From assembly GCA_000711775.1 (NCBI GenBank), contig ARYC01017120.1, forward strand, positions 1-64,000: a stretch of DNA of 64,000 nt, given 5' to 3'. Positions 56,951 to 64,000 of the stretch are shown one piece after another; within the stretch, counting starts at the first letter, position 1, and each line of letters begins with the position of its first letter. The notes under the pieces were generated by a model. That model saw only the letters and a program-made list of their open reading frames with translations, ran no database searches and was not told the origin of the DNA. The DNA is from Oxytricha trifallax (taxonomy: Eukaryota > Ciliophora > Spirotrichea > Sporadotrichida > Oxytrichidae). A program made the translations under genes and the position numbers.

Positions 56951-59300
56951 ATATATAGTATTTTTAGGTAATTTTATTATCCCCTCTATAAATAGCAATA
57001 AAACAAAGAAAATGAGAAAAGACAAAGATATCTAATCAAGAAGATTGAAAATTGGTGTATAATAAGCTATTTTTTATTTTTTTATAATTTAATTTACATA
57101 AATTTTTATAATAAAACCCAGACTTAAAAACAAATTGTAGTAAAGCAAAGATCAACAATAAGAATACTCATTAAAAATATATTAATTTATTAATATTTTT
57201 CCACAAATAAATTATAATGTTTTAAATTACTCTGATGTAGACTCAGTCAGCTCATACTCCTCAAGCAAGAAATCTATAACTTCCACAACATCCTCTACGA
57301 AGAAATACATTAAAAAATTGTTCAAATAAGACAAAAATCATTAATAAAAGCAGTTAAATGTCAATAAAAAGAAGTAAAAGGATATTATTATATATTATTA
57401 ATGCAAGCGTTTTAATTGTTAATTTTGAGAAACTACCTATATTTTCTATAAAAAAAATACTAGAAATTATTTACATATTATTTGGATATTAATGACTACT
57501 AGTTAGATACCATTCAGGAGACAGACCAGGATGATCAGTGGCCAATGACCAAAAATCAAAGAGAAGCAGTTGATGTTTCATTTTATAAGAAAGATGAATT
57601 CACAAGTGGCAATTATCATTAGCAACCTGATTATTATATAGTTATTTCATAGTAATATAATTAAAAATAAATTCATAAAGTTTATAATAATTTATCAATA
57701 TTTTTAATGATTACTACTATGTTAGATAAGCTTCACAATAGAGGAATATAATATCAAATAATTTAACAGAACAAGCAGCATAACAATTATAATTTCTTAT
57801 TATTATTATAATTTTTTAACATTTTTTCAATTAATTAATATAAAAATATTAAGTTAAACAACTGACTAAAAACCAAATCGAGTCTCCCTTGAAAAGCCAA
57901 GAATCCCTTAGGAGTCAAAATCAAGCACCAAAAGAATAAACTAAATAACAACTTCAATTTTTGAATTAATAGAACAATTTACTTTTGTCATAAGTTAAGC
58001 AACATCAAATAAGCAATAGCATTTTTTAGGCTAAACAAGAATAAGTTGATAGTAAAATTTTTAAATTTAAATAATCATTAGTAATTATCATAATTATTGT
58101 AAGTTGAATAAATTGCTGTCAAACTACAGTAAAATAATACTAGAAACTATATATATATATATATATATTATTTTTATTAATATAAATTGATGATAAAGCT
58201 AGTAGCAGTATTGGGCATTCAAGAAAAGATTCATTTGCATCTTCAATAAACTCTAACCGTTCACATAAATAAAAGTCAAACAATATTCAGATTAAGTAGG
58301 ATGATAATAACTTATTGAATGTTAATAGTCAATCTAATAATAATGGTGTTTAAGATCTGAAGAATATATCTTTTTATTAGACATCAATAGGAGGGGATAA
58401 AATACAATTGTTATCATTTAAATAATTCAATTTAAAGAAAAAAATTTATATTTTATAGAAGAATATTAATTAATTATAATTAAAAGTGGAGCTTATTTAT
58501 GTATAATTGATTAATTTAAATTTTAGTTTATTTTTAAAAATAAAGAATTGATTTACCCCTATCAAAAGTCTAATAGTAACATTGATATAATTAATATTTA
58601 TTGTTTTGATAATTTAATAAAAAATTACAATTTATGTTATTTTAAACAAGATGAAGAAAATGAAGAGAGGAAGAGTAACATAGATTCAGATGTATCAAGT
58701 GACATATAAGTCTCAAGCAATGAAAATACAAAATAATATTTTATTTTTTCAACATAAAATGATGATGATTTCAATGATAATGATCAGTAAAACATAGAAA
58801 ACTAGTAGACTATGAACGTACAAACCAAACGGTTTGGCATAATTAATAACCCTGACAATACCATCTAAGAGCTTGAAACAAATAAAGATCCTTAGGATAC
58901 ATTAGTTGATATTGTTACTAGAATAAATTTAAAATATAATTTAATGATAATATGAAAATCATTGATTTATTTCATATATATAAGGATATGATAATTTACA
59001 GTATATATCACAAGCTATAGAATCTTTATATTTATAAAAATTCATACATACAAATATATTTTTATTTCAAAGAAATAAATACATTAAATTTAAATATCGT
59101 GATTTTAATTATAATTATAGGCCTTATAAAATAAATAAATATAATGATCAAAATTTTTGATTTTTTTTATAATAATGACTAAGTTTAAGAATAAAATTTT
59201 AATTAAGATTGTGAGGATTTAGATTTTATTTTATATAAGAAATTTTAATAATTTATTTTTAGATGATTCAATAACTTGTGATTTCAATAATACATAGACA
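56951..59300 (+). CDS. Ser/Asn/Gln-rich tail segments
   Basis: Plus-strand blocks of 60-170 bp: SINSNKTKKMRKDKDIQSRR (56985), SVSSYSSSKKSITSTTSS (57245), QETDQDDQWPMTKNQREAVD (57516), QIESPLKSQESLRSQNQAPK (57874), DKASSSIGHSRKDSFASSIN (58190), EENEERKSNIDSDVSSDIQV (58650) and TKRFGIINNPDNTIQELETN (58830). Spacers are AT-rich. The blocks look like one disordered, phosphorylatable cytoplasmic tail, most simply that of the membrane protein upstream, although assignment to another gene is possible. Confidence 0.45.
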
Positions 59301-59596
59301 CACCTTAACCTCAAAAGTTGATTGAAATTAAAAGATAATTTAATTCAAGTTTATAATTTTTTATTACGAAATATTTAAGTTTTCTAATTTTAAGCATATT
59401 TCATATTATGGCTATTTTAAATTAAATACAAAAATTTTAATAATATATATATCCTTTTAATTTTATATTAGATATAAATATTAATTATATAGATTAATAA
59501 ATACCTTTAATAATATTTAGATTTAATCCAAAAAATTTAAAGCAATAATAAATCATTAAATTAAATATAAACAATAACTTAAAATTAAAAATAAAA

Positions 59597-61247
59597 ATGA
59601 GATTAGTTAACGATCTTGGTAAGTTTTTCATAAAATATATTTCACAATTATCCTCCTATAAAATGGTAGTTCTATCTATTTTTGAAAACAAAACTTTACT
59701 ATTCAACCTAAATAGTTTTAAAAATAAATTTATACAACAATATGAATTATATACATACATGTAGATGCCAATTAAATCAGGAAAATATTTGAAGTGCTAA
59801 GAGAAGAGACACATATTTTTAAGGGACTCTCTTTGGAGGAAGTTCTCTCAATGCTTTTATATATCAATTATATAATTTAAATATTTGTTATATAAATAAC
59901 ATTATCCCTTATGTTATATAAAATAAAAGTTTTTATGCTAAATGTTTTCAAAGTTCTAACGTTTAAAAGGTAATAAACCACATTCTTACTATACAATTAT
60001 GTAACAATTTATACACGAACTTTATCTTAAAAATCTAAGGACACCCAGAAAGATATAAAATATATATATTAATTTTTCATTAAAACCTCATAAATATGAA
60101 TTCATAAATTTCAAAATAGAAACGACTAAATTTGCAAGAAGGGGGAAGATATAGATTTCTATGGATTATTTTTGCATGGAGAAGCCTTCGTGTCAATTGA
60201 TAACTATAAAATTAAAACATTATCAATTGGGGATATGATTGGATTTATGTAGTTAAGTGAAATGGTCAATAGCAAAGAAGGTGCCAAACTTCATAATAAA
60301 TATACTAGAATCATTTACAATCTATTTTTCCAGTCTGTGTATTAAGTAGCTATGAAATCTAAAATTTATTCAGTATAAAGTGACAAACACAAATACGATA
60401 TAATAGCTGAAACTGACGGTATTTTGGCTGTGCTTCCATTCGGAGAAATTAAAAGTGAATCAAGAAAATTCCCTCAAGCTGTAAGTTTATGGACTATTTT
60501 TTAAAAATCTTAACTTCTTTATTACACTTATCTAAATTCCTTTGAATATAGTGCTACAGAATTATGGAATTAGCAGCAAGGAAATCTCTAGATACTCTAC
60601 ACTATAACGTCCATGGTCATGAATATAACCCCAGTATCAAACATACGGCTACCTCTGGAGCAGCCAAAAAAGTCAGAGATTTTATACTTAAGAATCAGTT
60701 GGTAAGAGCCTTTTTGAAGGGAATTGATAGAAAAGATGAGAAATTTATCATGAATGCTATGAGAACTGTTTTCAAAATAGAATGTTTTAATATTTAGGGA
60801 GTTTACATACATATAATGAGTTTTTTTTAACTACTGAATTTGATCCAGCAGAGAGACTTATTAGAAAACATACCAAAGATAGATCAATTATATTTATAGC
60901 TTCTGGTTAATTTATGGCTTTCAAGGACACTGAGAATGTTCTGATTAATACTAAATAAAAATTCCAAAATGATCATTGTAATGAATTAAAATGTAATCTA
61001 CAAAGAAGGAGCAATATTGGGAATCACGGAATTCTTGAGAGATGACGAATGGCCAAATGATATTATATGCTCTTCAGCAGGTATGATATGCAAGTTTAGT
61101 TTCGAGTCACTTCTTGACATGATAAATACATCCCCTATGAGTGCCATAAATAATGATTTAGTATCTTCCCCTAATAAAAAGATATTTCCAATAAAACTAT
61201 GTAGCACACTTGAAAGGCGAATATACAATATTTTGGATCGTTTTTAG
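59597..61247 (+). CDS. cyclic-nucleotide-binding-domain protein
   Basis: Starts ATG 59597 (MRLVNDL), with an intron (about 59616-59763) joining to DANQIRKIFEVLREE. First binding domain: GEDIDFYGLFLHGEAFVSID and KIKTLSIGDMIGFMQL (60150-60260), followed by AETDGILAVLPFGEIKSES (60400). An intron (60481-60551) joins to YRIMELAARKSLDTLHYNVH. Second domain: FDPAERLIRKHTKDRSIIFI, SGQFMAFKDTENVLI (60840-60955) and VIYKEGAILGITEFLRDDEW (60993), then the closing helix near 61100-61240. This is the layout of PKA-regulatory-like or EPAC-like proteins, though the phosphate-binding Arg was not confirmed. The gene is convergent with VPS4. Spacers near 59880-60130, 60790-60835 and 60960-60990 are likely eliminated. 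Confidence 0.6.
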
Positions 61248-61314
61248 AGCAAATTACATATAGTATTATATTTGATTAGTGATATTATCTTTGTTACAAT
61301 ACCAACTAAAACAA

Positions 61315-63145
<1,831 letters not shown>

Positions 63146-63264
63146 AAAAAGTTAAATGTAACTAAATTTAGGATATTAATTACTATATTACATAATAATC
63201 TGCTATTAATATGTGTAATTTTTTTGAAAAAATTCACTATATTCTTAGCCCAATATAATATAAA

Positions 63265-63390
63265 AATAATAGATTTTTATCAGGAGTGGGTTAACCATCA
63301 GTTTTTCCGAGATGAGTCTGTTTTATTGAAGAGGCTCTGTCGATGTACTAGTTAGCCAAGTCACCATACTTCGACTTGATAATTGGATTC
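63265..63390 (+). CDS. short coding segment, unassigned
   Basis: Plus-strand frame with QEWVNHQFFRDESVLLKRLC and RCTSQPSHHTST. Composition is more balanced than the AT-rich surroundings. It may be one segment of the next gene; no family recognised. Confidence 0.25.
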
Positions 63391-64000
63391 GACTCGTCTA
63401 TTTATCAATGTCAATTTAATGTCAAATGTTTGAGAAAATCAATATTATTGGATTAACTAAAGATATGACATTTAAACTCTATATATACGACTAATATTTA
63501 TAAAATTTTTCAATTTCTTATAAATATGCTTAAAAAATAAAATTTTCTATGCAGAAGTTAGAAAAAAAAAATATTTTATCGATAATATAAAACGTCAATT
63601 TTATTCAATTTTACAAAAAATGTAAAGAGGTTAAAATTTTAAACATAATTTATTAATTAAAATTACCTATATTTTAGTAATAGAGAAATATTGAAAATTA
63701 ATTCATAAAAATGTGATCAGAAAGAAGAAAAATGAAAAAAAAACAATTTCGTTTATGTTTTTTCGCATTAACATATTATACTGAAATATTTTATTAGCAA
63801 TGGATTTCTTACATTTTAGTAAATATTTAAAGATTTCCAATGCTCTCATATAATAACTAAAGTCTAATAAATTAAAATTATATAGAATTTTAATTAATTT
63901 GATATTTCTATTCATAAAAATCTATCTATATCTATCTGTTATTTAATATAAATAACTTTATTAATATAATTGTCGAAAGCATCTTGCCATTTTTCTTCGC
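63391..64000. other. AT-rich spacer
   Basis: No coding or structured element supported to the window edge. Confidence 0.35.

Noticed and set aside
60998-61228. Minus-strand ORF over the cyclic-nucleotide-binding gene
   Set aside because: The plus strand encodes a recognisable phosphate-binding cassette (EGAILGITEFL); the minus frame is its shadow.

Overview
This window looks like germline (micronuclear) DNA of a hypotrich/stichotrich ciliate of the Oxytricha-Stylonychia-Tetmemena kind. Four observations support that. (1) TAA and TAG must be read as glutamine and only TGA as stop: recognisable proteins (VPS4, an AGC kinase, Aquarius, exosome subunit, transposases) run through many TAA/TAG codons and end at TGA. 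(2) The DNA is very AT-rich, with coding blocks of about 40-300 bp separated by AT-rich spacers; at many joins a 3-9 bp direct repeat (pointer) marks an internal eliminated sequence (IES), and removing one copy plus the spacer restores the frame. (3) Some genes are scrambled or inverted relative to the protein. (4) An inverted-repeat end made of G4T4 repeats, the terminus of TBE transposons, is present. I cannot name the species.

Layout. 1-9.3 kb: less AT-rich accessory DNA with a decayed Tc1/IS630-type D34E transposase, a dispersed 15-bp motif, degenerate tandem repeats and unrecognised minus-strand coding. 9.2-11.04 kb: decayed zinc-finger kinase gene of a TBE ending in GGGGTTTTGGGGTTTTG. 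11.8-14.5 kb: scrambled, partly inverted gene for the spliceosomal helicase Aquarius. 14.6-15.2 kb: RGG-box protein. 15.9-17.7 kb: P-loop NTPase. 18.3-18.7 kb: foldback element. 21.2-23.6 kb: Gly/Cys-rich protein. 24.2-32.5 kb: AGC-family kinase whose N-terminal segment lies downstream of the rest of the gene. 32.9-34.1 kb: RNase PH-like exosome subunit. 34.5-42.3 kb: long minus-strand Q/N-rich gene carrying a 0.5-kb MITE and a 1.5-kb retroposon-like insert with an intact 388-aa ORF. 43.7-57 kb (tail perhaps to 59 kb): large multi-domain membrane protein whose IESs hold a second retroposon-like element and a 4.0-kb transposon. 59.6-61.2 kb: cyclic-nucleotide-binding protein. 61.3-63.1 kb: VPS4, interrupted by six mapped IESs.

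The most striking item is the transposon at 50046-54063. It has near-perfect inverted ends, an AAT target duplication, and three apparently intact genes with 28-32 nt introns: a C2H2 zinc-finger pseudokinase, a 235-aa protein and a D34E transposase. This is the TBE gene set, but its ends carry no telomeric repeat, and its interior is saturated with an ACATAAAT motif. It sits inside a short conventional IES (pointer ACCAGA) of the membrane-protein gene.

All calls are from reading by eye. Family names rest on remembered motifs; no search was run.
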